Positions 26,450-35,584 of a stretch of DNA of 64,000 nucleotides are shown piece after piece (position 1 is the first letter of the stretch; each line of letters starts with the position of its first letter). The notes beneath the pieces were generated by a model. It was not told the DNA's origin, did no database searches, and saw nothing but the letters and a program-made list of their open reading frames with translations. The stretch comes from Pseudoalteromonas ulvae UL12 (GTDB lineage Bacteria; Pseudomonadota; Gammaproteobacteria; Enterobacterales; Alteromonadaceae): positions 62,001 through 126,000 of the forward strand of contig NZ_AQHJ01000033.1 of NCBI RefSeq assembly GCF_014925405.1. Reading direction: 5' to 3'. Position numbers and translations under genes: made by a program.

Positions 26450-27625
26450 ATGAAAGTTAATCGCGTCGAAGTGTTTGATATCCATTGTCCAGATCGCCCA
26501 GCATGGACTCCTGTATTTGTTCGAATTCATACCGATGAAGGGATATCGGGTGTGGGGGAAGCTGGTTTGGCCTATGACTTAGGTCATAGTGCAGCCGCAG
26601 CAATGATTAAAGAAATGGCAGATGCCTTTTTAATCGGGCATGACCCATTTCAAACTGAAAAATTGTGGTCGCGCATGTTGCGTGAAAGTTTTTGGGGTTT
26701 AGGCGGTGGGCCGGTGGTGTACGCTGCAATGAGTGCGATTGACACAGCCCTTTGGGATATTAAAGGTAAAGCATTGGGTTTACCTGTGTATCAGCTATTA
26801 GGCGGCAAGGTAAACGATAAGCTGCGTACATATGCCTCACAGCTCCAATTTGACTGGGATGATGAATTTAAAGCATTGGTTCAGCCGCAAGAATATGCTG
26901 AAGCTGCATTAAAAGCGATTGCTCAAGGTTACGATGCTGTTAAAGTCGATCCGATCCAATACGACAAGCATGGCAATACTTACTACGATCGTACGAATAT
27001 TATTTCTCGTGCCGAAATGAAATTGTACCGAGCGCGTATGCAAGCTATCCGTGAAGCGGTGGGTGACGAAGTGGATATTATTTTCGAATGCCATAGCTTA
27101 CCAGGTGCGACTTCTGCGATTCAAATTGGTGAAATAGCAAAAGAATTTGATTGTATGTATTACGAAGAGCCGGTTAATTATTTAAATCATTCATTGCATG
27201 CAAAAGTCGCCGATAAAGTTGCGGTTCCGATTGCGGGTGGCGAGCGTTTATATAATCGCTGGGGAGTTCGTCCATATTTAGAAGATCAGAGTATTGACGT
27301 TTTACAACCTGACATCGGTCTGTGTGGTGGCTTCACCGAAACGAAAAAGGTATGTGATTACGCTGATATTTTTGATGTGCGTATTCAGGCGCATGTTTGT
27401 GGTGGACCTGTTGCAACAGCGGCATCGCTGCATTTAGAAACGGCGATCCCGAACTTTTTGATTCATGAACATCATACATACGCGATTAAAAAGTGGAACA
27501 GAGAACTTTGCCTACAAGATCCGCAACCAAAAAATGGCTTCTTTGAAGTTTCAGAAGAGCCAGGGATTGGGATTGAACTGAACGACGAAGTGGTTATGCG
27601 CTCTCAACGAGTGGAAATTAAATAA
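26450..27625 (+). CDS. Enolase-superfamily (mandelate racemase/muconate lactonizing type) sugar-acid dehydratase-like protein
   Basis: 391 residues. N-terminal capping domain with DEGISGVGEAG, then the barrel: candidate base Lys in VKVDP, metal ligands in FECHS, YYEEP and AGGERLYNRW, and a His in AHVCGGPVATAAS. The E-x-H and H...GPV pattern is closer to galactonate-type acid-sugar dehydratases than to mandelate racemase. The exact substrate cannot be given. GGAG lies five bases before the ATG, 49 bases after the aldolase. It is probably one transcript with the aldolase. Confidence 0.9.
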   Translation: MKVNRVEVFDIHCPDRPAWTPVFVRIHTDEGISGVGEAGLAYDLGHSAAAAMIKEMADAFLIGHDPFQTEKLWSRMLRESFWGLGGGPVVYAAMSAIDTALWDIKGKALGLPVYQLLGGKVNDKLRTYASQLQFDWDDEFKALVQPQEYAEAALKAIAQGYDAVKVDPIQYDKHGNTYYDRTNIISRAEMKLYRARMQAIREAVGDEVDIIFECHSLPGATSAIQIGEIAKEFDCMYYEEPVNYLNHSLHAKVADKVAVPIAGGERLYNRWGVRPYLEDQSIDVLQPDIGLCGGFTETKKVCDYADIFDVRIQAHVCGGPVATAASLHLETAIPNFLIHEHHTYAIKKWNRELCLQDPQPKNGFFEVSEEPGIGIELNDEVVMRSQRVEIK

Positions 27626-27643
27626 AAGTCACAGACTTCTAAT

Positions 27644-27669
27644 AAGCCAAACTTTCGTTTGGCTTTTTT
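27644..27669. terminator. Convergent terminator between dehydratase and amidohydrolase genes
   Basis: Perfect eight-base stem AAGCCAAA / TTTGGCTT with a six-base CTTTCG loop and a six-T run on the plus strand. On the minus strand it follows the amidohydrolase stop directly, so it may serve both directions. Confidence 0.85.
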
Positions 27670-28567
27670 ATGCCAGTTGGTAAAGCCGCTGTGCATTATG
27701 ATAACTCATCAAAGCCCATGCGTGATCAGGTAAGGTTAGTTCAGAATAAAGTTGCCAGAGCTGTTGGTAAGATTGACTCAATAAGCAAAGTGGGAAGTTA
27801 CTGGCAAACATTAGATGTTCAGAGTTTATTGTTTGCAATAATGCATCTGTGACTGTTTGTACCCACTTTGCATTAAACTGTCTTTGCGCCATTTCAAAGC
27901 CACTTATTTTTACCCAGAGATTATCGAGCCCTTTTAGGATGTGAAGCGCCAATTGCCACGAGGCAAAAGTATCCGGAGTCACTAAACCACAGTGATTGAT
28001 GACGCATTTCAGATTCGGGAGCGCAACACAATATGCTCGTAATGTTTGAGTGGTCGCTAACTGTGCGATTTCAAACTGTGCTTCAAAAATTAGTCCTTCA
28101 TGAGCCAGAAACGCTAAGTTTTTGACTACATTAGAGTGGTGTAATCGTTGAGCATCTTCACCTTCGGTTATATCGCGGATCCCGACAAAATTACCATGAG
28201 TTTGGTATTGCCTGATTTTCTCGCTGAATAAAGTTGGCTCAAGAGTGATATCAAGATACGCGATGGCTTTATGAGAGACACGCTTAACGGTATCGTTTAA
28301 GTAAGCGAGTTCACGCTCTGGGTACTCATTATCAAACCCAGCTTCAATATGCACGACGCCATTTAGGCGTAATGCGGAGCATAAAGTGAGATCCGCATCA
28401 GAAACGTTTTTTTGAATGAGGTGTTTATCAGGCCAAAAAGGTGGCTGTGTGCTTTTTAGCCATTGATAATTACCTTTTTCAAGGGCAAAAAAATGCACAT
28501 GGGGGTCGATTATATCTTGATAATCCATATCTGTAGGTCGCTTATTGTGCGGTATATCCACCATCAA
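27668..28567 (-). CDS. Amidohydrolase_2 family hydrolase (fuconolactonase-like)
   Basis: 299 residues. It has the metal-binding DPHVHFF near the N-terminus, a VHIEAG strand, VINHCG and a C-terminal FASNFPL with the family's final acidic region altered (the usual GSDWP/ASDFP is ASNFP here). Related enzymes open sugar lactones such as L-fucono-1,5-lactone or hydrolyse pyrone dicarboxylates. AGGTGA precedes the ATG at 28567, which overlaps the SDR gene by 26 bases; an internal ATG at 28528 lacks a ribosome binding site. Confidence 0.85.
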   Translation of the reverse strand: MMVDIPHNKRPTDMDYQDIIDPHVHFFALEKGNYQWLKSTQPPFWPDKHLIQKNVSDADLTLCSALRLNGVVHIEAGFDNEYPERELAYLNDTVKRVSHKAIAYLDITLEPTLFSEKIRQYQTHGNFVGIRDITEGEDAQRLHHSNVVKNLAFLAHEGLIFEAQFEIAQLATTQTLRAYCVALPNLKCVINHCGLVTPDTFASWQLALHILKGLDNLWVKISGFEMAQRQFNAKWVQTVTDALLQTINSEHLMFASNFPLCLLSQSYQQLWQLYSELTLPDHAWALMSYHNAQRLYQLA

Positions 28568-29270
28568 TCACCTGTAGACTGCCAGTGATAAAGCTGGCTT
28601 CATCAGAGGCCAAAAAGGCGACTAAGTTGGCCACTTCTTGTGGTTGACCTAAGCGACCTAATGGTTGTAATGCTGCTTCTTCTTGATGAACTTTGGCTTT
28701 ATCAGCACCAGAACGAGCGCAATATTTATCAATGGCATTATGGTAAAGCGGAGTTTCTATCGTGCCTGGGCAGACTGCATTGGCGCGAATATTAAACGCT
28801 GCATAATCCAGTGCGGTGGTTTTTGCGATAGACGCTAATGCTGCTTTTGATAAGTTATAAGCAAAGGAGTTGTGTTTGGCAATAAGGGCTTGATCGGAAG
28901 AAATTAAAATGATGCTGCCTGAACTTTGCTGTTTCATGGTTGGTAAACTGGCTTTGATTGCAGCGTAAGCCCCTTTAACATTGAGGGCAAAGATACGATC
29001 AAACTCTTCTTCACTGGTACTTTCTATATTGGCACTGACATGAATGCCCGCATTGGACACAAGGCAGTCAATTCGACCTGTTTGGCTAACAATTTGTTTG
29101 ATACAGCGCTCAACTTGTGAGACGTCGCTGACATCACATGGCATAAATTGGCCTGAATCACTCGCAGTGATATCGAGATTGAATACCTCAAAGTGTTTGG
29201 CGATTAAGGTTTCGACAATAGCAAGGCCAATTCCTTTAGAGCCACCTGTAACAACTGCGATTTTTTTCAT
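28542..29270 (-). CDS. Short-chain dehydrogenase/reductase (sugar or sugar-acid type)
   Basis: 242 residues of a classical SDR. Cofactor motif TGGSKGIG is at about residues 8-15, NAG lies at about 73-75, and the catalytic Ser (ISS), Tyr and Lys (YNLSK) are all present. The SSDQALIAKHNSFAYNLSK context resembles 2-keto-3-deoxy-L-fuconate dehydrogenases, which fits the lactonase-like neighbour, though SDR specificity is hard to read from sequence. Coupled to the amidohydrolase gene downstream by overlap. Confidence 0.9.
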   Translation of the reverse strand: MKKIAVVTGGSKGIGLAIVETLIAKHFEVFNLDITASDSGQFMPCDVSDVSQVERCIKQIVSQTGRIDCLVSNAGIHVSANIESTSEEEFDRIFALNVKGAYAAIKASLPTMKQQSSGSIILISSDQALIAKHNSFAYNLSKAALASIAKTTALDYAAFNIRANAVCPGTIETPLYHNAIDKYCARSGADKAKVHQEEAALQPLGRLGQPQEVANLVAFLASDEASFITGSLQVIDGGYTAQ

Positions 29271-29332
29271 TCTTACTCTCTACAATTTGGATTAAGCCAG
29301 CATAGTAAATACTGGCTCTGAGTGAATGAGGT

Positions 29333-29812
29333 CTAGTGACCACAACCACCTTTACCATGCACATGGCCATGGCTTAATTCTTCTTCAGTTGCTTCGCGAA
29401 CAGAGGCGATTTCAACTGCAAAAGTCAGTGTTTTACCTGCAAAAGGATGGTTTAAATCACAATCAGCGTTAAAACGGCCGACTTTCACAATCGTGACCTG
29501 ATGACGGCCTTGGTTTGATTCTACAATCGCAGTCATGCCTGGTTTCCATACTTTCGCGCCTTGAAGGTGCTTAAGAGGAATGCGTTGGATAGCATCGTCA
29601 CGGCGTTCGCCATATGACTCTTCTGGGCTCAGCGTCACTTCAAACTTATCACCAACCGATTTACCTTCAATCGCGTTTTCAAGGCCCGGTAACATCGCGC
29701 CCTGGCCATGTAGGTAAGTTAAAGGTTCTGATTGTGTACTGGTTTCTATTTCTTGGCCGGCTTCACTTAAAGTGTAATGGAATTCGACTACTGAATTTTT
29801 GCTGATAGACAT
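29333..29812 (-). CDS. slyD: FKBP-type peptidyl-prolyl isomerase, SlyD-like
   Basis: 159 residues from ATG 29812, which has AAGAGA at better spacing than the ATG two codons earlier (29818). FKBP domain interrupted by the IF (insert-in-flap) chaperone domain, with ESYGERRDDAIQRIP as the usual junction. The tail GHVHGKGGCGH is a short His/Cys-rich metal-binding end, much shorter than in E. coli SlyD (196 aa). It catalyses proline isomerisation and may help nickel delivery. Confidence is for the SlyD/FkpB group; the exact member is less sure. Confidence 0.9.
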   Translation of the reverse strand: MSISKNSVVEFHYTLSEAGQEIETSTQSEPLTYLHGQGAMLPGLENAIEGKSVGDKFEVTLSPEESYGERRDDAIQRIPLKHLQGAKVWKPGMTAIVESNQGRHQVTIVKVGRFNADCDLNHPFAGKTLTFAVEIASVREATEEELSHGHVHGKGGCGH

Positions 29813-29873
29813 GTTCATTCTCTTCGTTGGACAGATGTGTAGTGTACAAGAAAGCCCTAAAATAACGAAGTCT

Positions 29874-31403
29874 CTAAATCGGATTTATACTCGTTACCTT
29901 TTGCAGTAATAACGTTGGGTTGGTGAGCAGGCTGTTTTGTGATGGTGAGTCTTCGATGGGGACTGATGGTGTTTGCTCTAGCCAAATAGTGAGTTTTTTA
30001 CCTAGTTTTAACGCAGCTTGGCTATTTAACTGATTCCACTCTGCGAGCTCTCGATGGCTGACATGATATAAGCGGCTTATTTTCCATAAAGTATCGCCCG
30101 GTTTAACAATGTAATTGACACTGACTTTGATTTTTTCTGGCGGGGCACTTCTCATTATAAATGGGCTGATTTGATAGTTGATAGTCAAGGGAATTGGCTC
30201 CAAAGCTGGAAGCTTTAAAGTTTGGCCGATTTTGATGACGTCAGAGTTGAGTTGGTTTAGGTCTTTGAGTTGATTGACTGTGGTCTTAAATCGTTTCGCT
30301 AGTTGATACAACGAGTCTTTTTTTTGCACTTGATAATGGTCAAGTCCCAATATTTCTGAATGGTGTACGTAGCGCTGGTCAAAGTAGCGCGCTTTCTCGA
30401 TAGGGATTTGTAAGGTAAAGGGGCCATGCTTTGCGCTTTTTTCACCTAAAATAGCTGGGTTAAGTTGATAAAGGGTTTTCATGTCTGTTTTAGTTAGTTT
30501 TGCGGCGATGAGCATATCAAACTGCTGGCCAATATCGACCGTTACTGTATTGGCTTTATTTGCGATTACGGGCCACTTTTTAGTGCCTTCTTTTTTCGCT
30601 ATTTCAACAAGAGCGAATAACCTAGGTACGTAATTAGTGGTTTCTTTTGGTAATTTGAGTGACCAAAAGTCAGTGCTCTTCTTTGCTTTACGATTCTTTT
30701 TAATTGCTGCTAATACTCTGCTTTCACCACTATTATAAGCTGCAATGGCCAATAACCAGTCCTGATTGAATCTTTCGTATAGGTATTCGAGATAATCAAG
30801 CGCGGCGTGAGTTGATAATTGAGTATCTAAGCGTCCATCATACCAAGCCTCACGGTTTAGCTTAAAGTGCTTGGCGGTTTCTGGCATCAATTGCCAAATC
30901 CCTGCGGCTCCCTCACTTGAGTATGCTTTGGTATTAAAATCACTTTCAACAATAGGCAACAAGGCTAGCTCTAGCGGGAGTTTACGCCGTTCGATCTCTT
31001 TTACAATATGATAAAAAAACGGTTGCGCCCGAGCCGAAATGGTATCCATATAATTAGGATGCTGACGATACCAGTTGATCCGTTTTTTTATGATGCTGTT
31101 ATTTGGTACGGGCAAGGTAAATTGCATGGTAATGCGCTGCCATAAATTGGTGACTTCGTAGGGTTGCAGAGTTTTTATTTTGGGTGCTACAGCTTTTATC
31201 GGTTTAGGAGCGCTTGCGGGAAGAGAAGCTTGAGGTGCTGATGTCATTGGTTGTTCAAGCACGATGGCTTTTTTGGGTACTAATATTGGCTCGGCCGCGA
31301 CAAAGGCAGCATCATGTGAGGATTCTGTACTTTGGCATGCAACAAGTGAGATGAAGCAGAGTGTTAAAGTTAAGGTGTTTCGCATATATAGCAATTGAGT
31401 CAT
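29874..31403 (-). CDS. mltD: Membrane-bound lytic murein transglycosylase D
   Basis: 509 residues. Lipoprotein signal with lipobox SLVAC; a shorter start at ATG 31385 would give a more typical signal length. The SLT domain has the catalytic Glu in LLPIVESDF and AAGIWQLMPETA. Two clear LysM repeats follow, VQKKDSLYQLAKRFK and VKPGDTLWKISRLYH, with a weaker LysM-like segment between the SLT domain and the first clear one. It cuts peptidoglycan glycan strands to 1,6-anhydro ends. In E. coli mltD neighbours gloB; here a different MBL-fold hydrolase gene lies upstream on the same strand. Confidence 0.94.
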   Translation of the reverse strand: MTQLLYMRNTLTLTLCFISLVACQSTESSHDAAFVAAEPILVPKKAIVLEQPMTSAPQASLPASAPKPIKAVAPKIKTLQPYEVTNLWQRITMQFTLPVPNNSIIKKRINWYRQHPNYMDTISARAQPFFYHIVKEIERRKLPLELALLPIVESDFNTKAYSSEGAAGIWQLMPETAKHFKLNREAWYDGRLDTQLSTHAALDYLEYLYERFNQDWLLAIAAYNSGESRVLAAIKKNRKAKKSTDFWSLKLPKETTNYVPRLFALVEIAKKEGTKKWPVIANKANTVTVDIGQQFDMLIAAKLTKTDMKTLYQLNPAILGEKSAKHGPFTLQIPIEKARYFDQRYVHHSEILGLDHYQVQKKDSLYQLAKRFKTTVNQLKDLNQLNSDVIKIGQTLKLPALEPIPLTINYQISPFIMRSAPPEKIKVSVNYIVKPGDTLWKISRLYHVSHRELAEWNQLNSQAALKLGKKLTIWLEQTPSVPIEDSPSQNSLLTNPTLLLQKVTSINPI

Positions 31404-31429
31404 AGGAAAGTACTTCTTTTGGACATTGC

Positions 31430-31448
31430 TAGCTTAAGGTTAGCTTAA
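31430..31448. repeat. Short direct repeat upstream of mltD
   Basis: TAGCTTAA occurs twice with an 11-base period (about one helical turn) in the gap between the MBL hydrolase and mltD genes. Such spacing can mark a binding site for a regulator, but the element may be chance. Confidence 0.4.
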
Positions 31449-31477
31449 AATAAGGCAATTTTCCTTTTTGCAGTGAT

Positions 31478-32527
31478 TTAAGGAATGCTTGAATCATTAA
31501 GCTTTTGCATTTCTTGGTTTTTATGTTGTGAATAAGCCTGCTTTAAACCCGCTGCTACAAAAATTTTATAGGCTTTTTCATCCAAAGGCGTACGCACGAT
31601 CTCTTTAAGCGGTGAAAATTTGAAACTCTCTAACATTGTTTGCTCGTCGAGATCATTTTTGACTGCGGCTGATGCATGGTTATCAATAGCCAATATAAAT
31701 GATTGGGTTATTTTTAGCTGCTCTTTAGTGACTTGGCTACCATGGCCGGGGATTAGTGTTTTGATCTCTAAATCAAGCAGAGTGTTGAGAGTGTGAATAG
31801 TTTGCTGAATATTGGCATCTCCGAGGTAAGGCAGAGGATCGCCGATATCTGATGCGAGTAATGTTTGAGAATGAGGTAGATACACCATTAGATCGCCCAA
31901 AGTGTGTGAACTTCGCGGCATGATTTGTATGCGTAAATTACCTAAATCAAGTTCGGTGTCGGTGTCGACAGCGATATCAGGAAGGTTTAACGACAATGTT
32001 TGCCAACGTTTTAAGCGTCGTTTTGCTTGGAGTAGCTTTTCTGTCCATTCATGCTGTTGTTCTGGTTTAAGTTCAAGGGTGCTTAAGCGCTGCTCATTAA
32101 GAGTAATTGATTGTTGGTAAGTGGCCAATTGCTTTTCAAACGCTTGTTGGTACACAGTAAATGAAGCATAGAGTGCTTGGTGGGTGATTAGTTTCGCGCT
32201 TGGAAATAATTTTTGTAAGACTGCCATGCCTAGTAAATGGTCATCGTGATGATGGCTGGCAATTAAATAACATACGGGTTGTTTGAAATGTAGTTTAATT
32301 TTCTTGGCCATATTTTCGACCTGTGAAAAGTCGCCGCTGGCATCAAAAATCGCAAGGCATTGTGTGCCGGTTATGATGATTTGATTCGAGTCATAGTATT
32401 TTAGTTTTTCTGCTTGTTGTACTAAAACTGTGTGATTGTCTAGGGTATGCCACTGCACATCGGCTTCGCTAAAGAAGGGTATGCAGAGCAGAATCACCGC
32501 GGTGAATCTTAAAAGTAAATCAGTCAT
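31478..32527 (-). CDS. MBL-fold metallo-hydrolase, exported
   Basis: About 349 residues. Start at ATG 32527, which follows the stop of the upstream small membrane gene by four bases and opens a normal signal peptide (about residues 1-22). The metal motif SHHHDDH is at about residues 94-100, with LIPGHGS and later metal-binding residues; a coiled insertion (LEQQ/KRRLKRW-rich, about 140-180) interrupts the fold. Homologues include the quinoprotein relay and beta-lactamase-like groups; the substrate is unknown. It is likely periplasmic. Confidence 0.88.
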   Translation of the reverse strand: MTDLLLRFTAVILLCIPFFSEADVQWHTLDNHTVLVQQAEKLKYYDSNQIIITGTQCLAIFDASGDFSQVENMAKKIKLHFKQPVCYLIASHHHDDHLLGMAVLQKLFPSAKLITHQALYASFTVYQQAFEKQLATYQQSITLNEQRLSTLELKPEQQHEWTEKLLQAKRRLKRWQTLSLNLPDIAVDTDTELDLGNLRIQIMPRSSHTLGDLMVYLPHSQTLLASDIGDPLPYLGDANIQQTIHTLNTLLDLEIKTLIPGHGSQVTKEQLKITQSFILAIDNHASAAVKNDLDEQTMLESFKFSPLKEIVRTPLDEKAYKIFVAAGLKQAYSQHKNQEMQKLNDSSIP

Positions 32528-32531
32528 TGCT

Positions 32532-32843
32532 TTACTCAAAAAAATGCAAGATGGCAAAGGGAGAGCTGGCCATCGCAAAAGGTAATACAATAAACAGTGC
32601 CGCCATAAAACAATAGAGAGTGAAGCGTTGTGTATCTTGATGTTTTAAGCTTAAAAGGGAATAGCCAAGGAAAATACAACCAATAATAAGTACAGCGCCA
32701 AATAATTGTAACTTGCGCAGGTTGGCGGCTTCTTTGAAATTAAGTAAGTGCGCAAAGAAAGTAGCGTCTTTGAGAAGAATGGTCAGTAAAATGATGCTGA
32801 CCATGATGAACTTTATACCTAAAATGCGTTTTGAAGAGACCAT
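32532..32843 (-). CDS. Hypothetical small inner-membrane protein, 103 aa
   Basis: Unrecognised. Three hydrophobic helices at about residues 10-30, 45-63 and 75-95, with positively charged ends. It is co-directional with and almost touching the MBL hydrolase (four-base gap), so the two are probably co-expressed. No ribosome binding site stands out for the first ATG; ATG 32804 is an alternative that would still keep most of the first helix. Confidence 0.7.
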   Translation of the reverse strand: MVSSKRILGIKFIMVSIILLTILLKDATFFAHLLNFKEAANLRKLQLFGAVLIIGCIFLGYSLLSLKHQDTQRFTLYCFMAALFIVLPFAMASSPFAILHFFE

Positions 32844-32924
32844 TTATTGCAAAAGTGGAATAATAAGTGACTCTTTTTTAAACTAATTACGCAATAATTG
32901 CCAGTAAAAAGTCTTATAACATGC

Positions 32925-33209
32925 TTATTTAAGGTTATCGCTCAGTTTATTAACGAGGTTGGCCATATCATGTTGCTGTTGTGATAATGCGCAATTGGCG
33001 ACCATCAATTCATGGCTAAGATTGAGCGCAACCATTAGTAAGGCGCGCTCATTATTGCGGATACCACTGCGCTGCTTTATTTCCTCAACTTTGTCGTTAA
33101 GTAAATTGGCTGCTTGTAAAAGGGCATCTTCTTGGCCTTCTGGGCAAGCGAATTGATGCTGCTGACCCATTATTTCTACCACGATACCTTGCGGATCGGT
33201 GGGAGACAT
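32925..33209 (-). CDS. zapA: Cell division protein ZapA
   Basis: 94 residues. N-terminal ZapA fold (VVEIMGQQHQFACPEGQED) and a C-terminal coiled coil (ERALLMVALNLSHELM...). ZapA cross-links FtsZ filaments. The start overlaps the stop of the TIGR02449 gene by one base (TAATG). In many gammaproteobacteria 6S RNA lies downstream of zapA, but only about 80 bases separate it from the next gene here. Confidence 0.93.
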   Translation of the reverse strand: MSPTDPQGIVVEIMGQQHQFACPEGQEDALLQAANLLNDKVEEIKQRSGIRNNERALLMVALNLSHELMVANCALSQQQHDMANLVNKLSDNLK

Positions 33210-33439
33210 TAGTTAGCCTGTTGCGCGTTTTGTAGCTTAGTTAACAGATTTTCTAATGTGTGTGCCGCATGCTTTTGCTTTTCATCGTTTTCAATAGCTT
33301 CTAGCTGCATGGTTTCGTTCTCATCAACAAGTTGCGTATTTTGCTGCTTTAATTCTACAACTTGTTGCTTAAGGGTATTATTTTGCTCGATTAATTGGTT
33401 GATCAGTTGTTCGAGTTGGTGAAGAGTGTTGTCTGACAT
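33209..33439 (-). CDS. TIGR02449 family coiled-coil protein (ZapB-like)
   Basis: 76 residues from ATG 33439, which has AAAGAG nearby; the longer frame from 33475 is not needed. It is an almost continuous coiled coil (LEQLINQLIEQNNTLKQQ), Gln/Asn/Glu-rich. The family is always linked to zapA and thought to act in division. Single-base overlap with zapA. Confidence 0.88.
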   Translation of the reverse strand: MSDNTLHQLEQLINQLIEQNNTLKQQVVELKQQNTQLVDENETMQLEAIENDEKQKHAAHTLENLLTKLQNAQQAN

Positions 33440-33748
33440 AATGCGCTCTTTAAACTGGTTATAATAAAAGTGCAATTTAATCTAAATAAGCATCGAATAC
33501 TACAGCAATTGCCCTTAATCCATGGATTATTAGTCTTTTTTTTGTAACCAAACCTTAACTTGGCCTATTTAATCACAAAAGATCAACATCCCCTGATATC
33601 TGCGATTTTGCTGGGCTTTTTTATTGTCTGATTAACATCCAATATAATGCGTTTAATTTTGTTATAACCTTCGTTTCAGACATTTATTTGCTATTGTTTT
33701 GGCCATGTGTTTCACTGCGCAAAATTGGTTTTTAGAGGGGGTTTGATT
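33440..33748. other. Divergent intergenic region between the zapA unit and rlmJ
   Basis: About 310 bases with no gene visible. It is AT-rich and must hold promoters for both directions, for example a TTGCTG N17 TTAGAT pair reading towards the zapA unit, but none is convincing. No hairpin with a T-run and no RNA gene recognised. Confidence 0.5.
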
Positions 33749-34591
33749 GTGCTGAGTTATCGTCATTCTTTTCACGCAGGTAACCCTGCAGATGTCATTA
33801 AGCATTTGGTTTTACGCGAGGTGCTTGAGTACCTAACGCAAAAAGATAAGTCATTAGATTACATTGATACGCACTCTGGTGCTGGATTGTATGCATTGGC
33901 TTCTGAAGAGGCGCAAAAAACGCAAGAATTTGAGCAAGGTATTGCAAAGCTTTGGCATTATCAAGGTGCGAATAAAGCCATTGAAAAGTATGTGGAACTA
34001 ATTAAAAATTTTAATTTAGGCAGCAATAATTTAACTTTCTATCCAGGCTCACCTGCAGTGGCCGATGCTGTATTAAGAGCGATAGATAAATCTTGGTTAT
34101 TTGAACTTCACCCGCAAGACATTAAGCACCTTGATGAAAACCTCAATCGAAAACGTAATGTGAAGGTGAAATTTGAGGATGGCTTTAAAGGGCTAATTGG
34201 TTTAGTGCCGCCAGCTTCACGTCGAGCCTGTGTCCTCATGGATCCTCCTTATGAAATAAAGTCAGATTATGACAAAGTGGTCGATACCATTATTAAAGCG
34301 CACAAACGTTTTTCAAGTGGCACTTATATGATCTGGTACCCAGTGGTTCAGCGTGAGCGTATTGATCGTATGGAGCAGCGTCTAACTGATTCAGGGATCC
34401 GAAATATTAGTATATTTGAGTTAGCAACCAGTGCTGATAGTGATGAATTTGGTATGACAGCTTCAGGTATGATAGTGATCAATCCTCCATGGACACTTAA
34501 AAAGACTATGGGCGAAGTGTTGCCTGAGCTTGTTCAGCTTCTCAGTGATGATGATGGTTTTTATCGTAGCGAACAGCTGGTGGATGAATAA
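33749..34591 (+). CDS. rlmJ: 23S rRNA (adenine-2030-N6)-methyltransferase RlmJ
   Basis: 280 residues from GTG 33749, with AGAGGGGG seven bases upstream; this start begins VLSYRHSFHAGN and matches the E. coli length exactly. The reading frame could be extended by 14 codons but that part is unlike the family. SAM-binding region with DTHSGAG, and the amino-methylase motif DPPY in VLMDPPYEIKS. It methylates A2030 of 23S rRNA. Confidence 0.96.
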   Translation: MLSYRHSFHAGNPADVIKHLVLREVLEYLTQKDKSLDYIDTHSGAGLYALASEEAQKTQEFEQGIAKLWHYQGANKAIEKYVELIKNFNLGSNNLTFYPGSPAVADAVLRAIDKSWLFELHPQDIKHLDENLNRKRNVKVKFEDGFKGLIGLVPPASRRACVLMDPPYEIKSDYDKVVDTIIKAHKRFSSGTYMIWYPVVQRERIDRMEQRLTDSGIRNISIFELATSADSDEFGMTASGMIVINPPWTLKKTMGEVLPELVQLLSDDDGFYRSEQLVDE

Positions 34592-34619
34592 CAAAGGAGC
34601 CTTGGGCTCCTTTGTTATT
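34587..34619. terminator. Bidirectional terminator after rlmJ
   Basis: Perfect 15-base stem (AATAACAAAGGAGCC / GGCTCCTTTGTTATT) with a TTG loop, overlapping the rlmJ stop codon. It separates rlmJ from the convergent META-domain gene. Confidence 0.9.
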
Positions 34620-34646
34620 TAAATTGAGCGCTTGTACAGAGCTGCT

Positions 34647-35444
34647 TTAAAAATACATCGCTTGAAAAGTGGCGAGTACTGTTTGGTCTTTATCGAGTAA
34701 TGTCAGATGTTCCCCTTTAATTGAATAGCTGGCTGTTTCGTTGAGAGAGTGAAACATTTTTTGCTCTTGCTCTGTCGAATCTGCACACATTTTCATCGTG
34801 CTGGCTATTTGCGTAAAGGTTAATGCAAAGTCATGTTGTTCAAATGAACCTTGAAAGTTGTTACAGCCCGCGAAACCTCGAATGTTATTTCCCTCTCTTA
34901 ATTGTAAAAATAACTCTTTGATGTTTTCTTGGTTAATGACTGCCTGCTGACCAAGTGTCATTGCTTTCCAGTATGTGTTGGTCAGAGCGACATCGGGGGT
35001 ACGGTTGTGAACACGCTCTACTTGAATACTATAAGGGCCACTTACTACTTGATTAAAAGGGTCGTAATGTTGCGTAGAGGTATATATTAGCTGCCCCTGA
35101 TTACTGATTTGGGCGCGAACATTGTAGCGCATGTTACTTTTAATTTTATTTTTTTGATAAGGCAAAGAGACGATATAAGGTGGAGCGCTATCAATCGACA
35201 TGACAGTGGTGCTGAGCACTTCTGCTGCGACATCCATCTTAGATACATCTTCCAGAGTGACACGAAGTTCAGAGCCTGGGCGCAGCATACTTCTATCGCG
35301 ATAGAGCACACTAATAGTTAAAGCCTCATCAGTGGCTTGATGTGTGTCAGTGTTAGCATGAGAATGTGTGCAGCCAGCTAATAGCGCAGCAACAGAAAAT
35401 AAGCCTGTAACCAAAATAATGGATCTAAAAAAAGAGTTGTTCAT
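34647..35444 (-). CDS. Lipoprotein with YbaY-like and META/HslJ-like domains
   Basis: 265 residues. Lipobox ALLAGC at about residue 25. First domain, about 40-150, resembles YbaY/pilotin-type (ISVLYRDRSMLRPGSELRVTLEDVS, LPYQ). C-terminal domain, about 160-260, is META-like with the marker RGFAGCNNFQGSF and MKMC. META proteins include HslJ, which is linked to heat and novobiocin tolerance. It is most likely an outer-membrane lipoprotein of stress-related or unknown function. The two-domain fusion is seen in other gammaproteobacteria. Confidence 0.82.
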   Translation of the reverse strand: MNNSFFRSIILVTGLFSVAALLAGCTHSHANTDTHQATDEALTISVLYRDRSMLRPGSELRVTLEDVSKMDVAAEVLSTTVMSIDSAPPYIVSLPYQKNKIKSNMRYNVRAQISNQGQLIYTSTQHYDPFNQVVSGPYSIQVERVHNRTPDVALTNTYWKAMTLGQQAVINQENIKELFLQLREGNNIRGFAGCNNFQGSFEQHDFALTFTQIASTMKMCADSTEQEQKMFHSLNETASYSIKGEHLTLLDKDQTVLATFQAMYF

Positions 35445-35584
35445 AGTGTCGCGTTCCTTGTGGTCTGATGAGCCCTAATTTATAGCAAGCAGCTTAATCT
35501 AAGCTTAATATGATTCATAAATGAGCGCGACTCATTTTTTAATGCAATTAAGTGTTTAAACCTAAAGGGATTAATTGTAGGAAT

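Noticed and set aside
32844-32924. 6S RNA expected downstream of zapA
   Set aside because: Only about 80 bases are available and no matching secondary structure is visible; the gene must be elsewhere.
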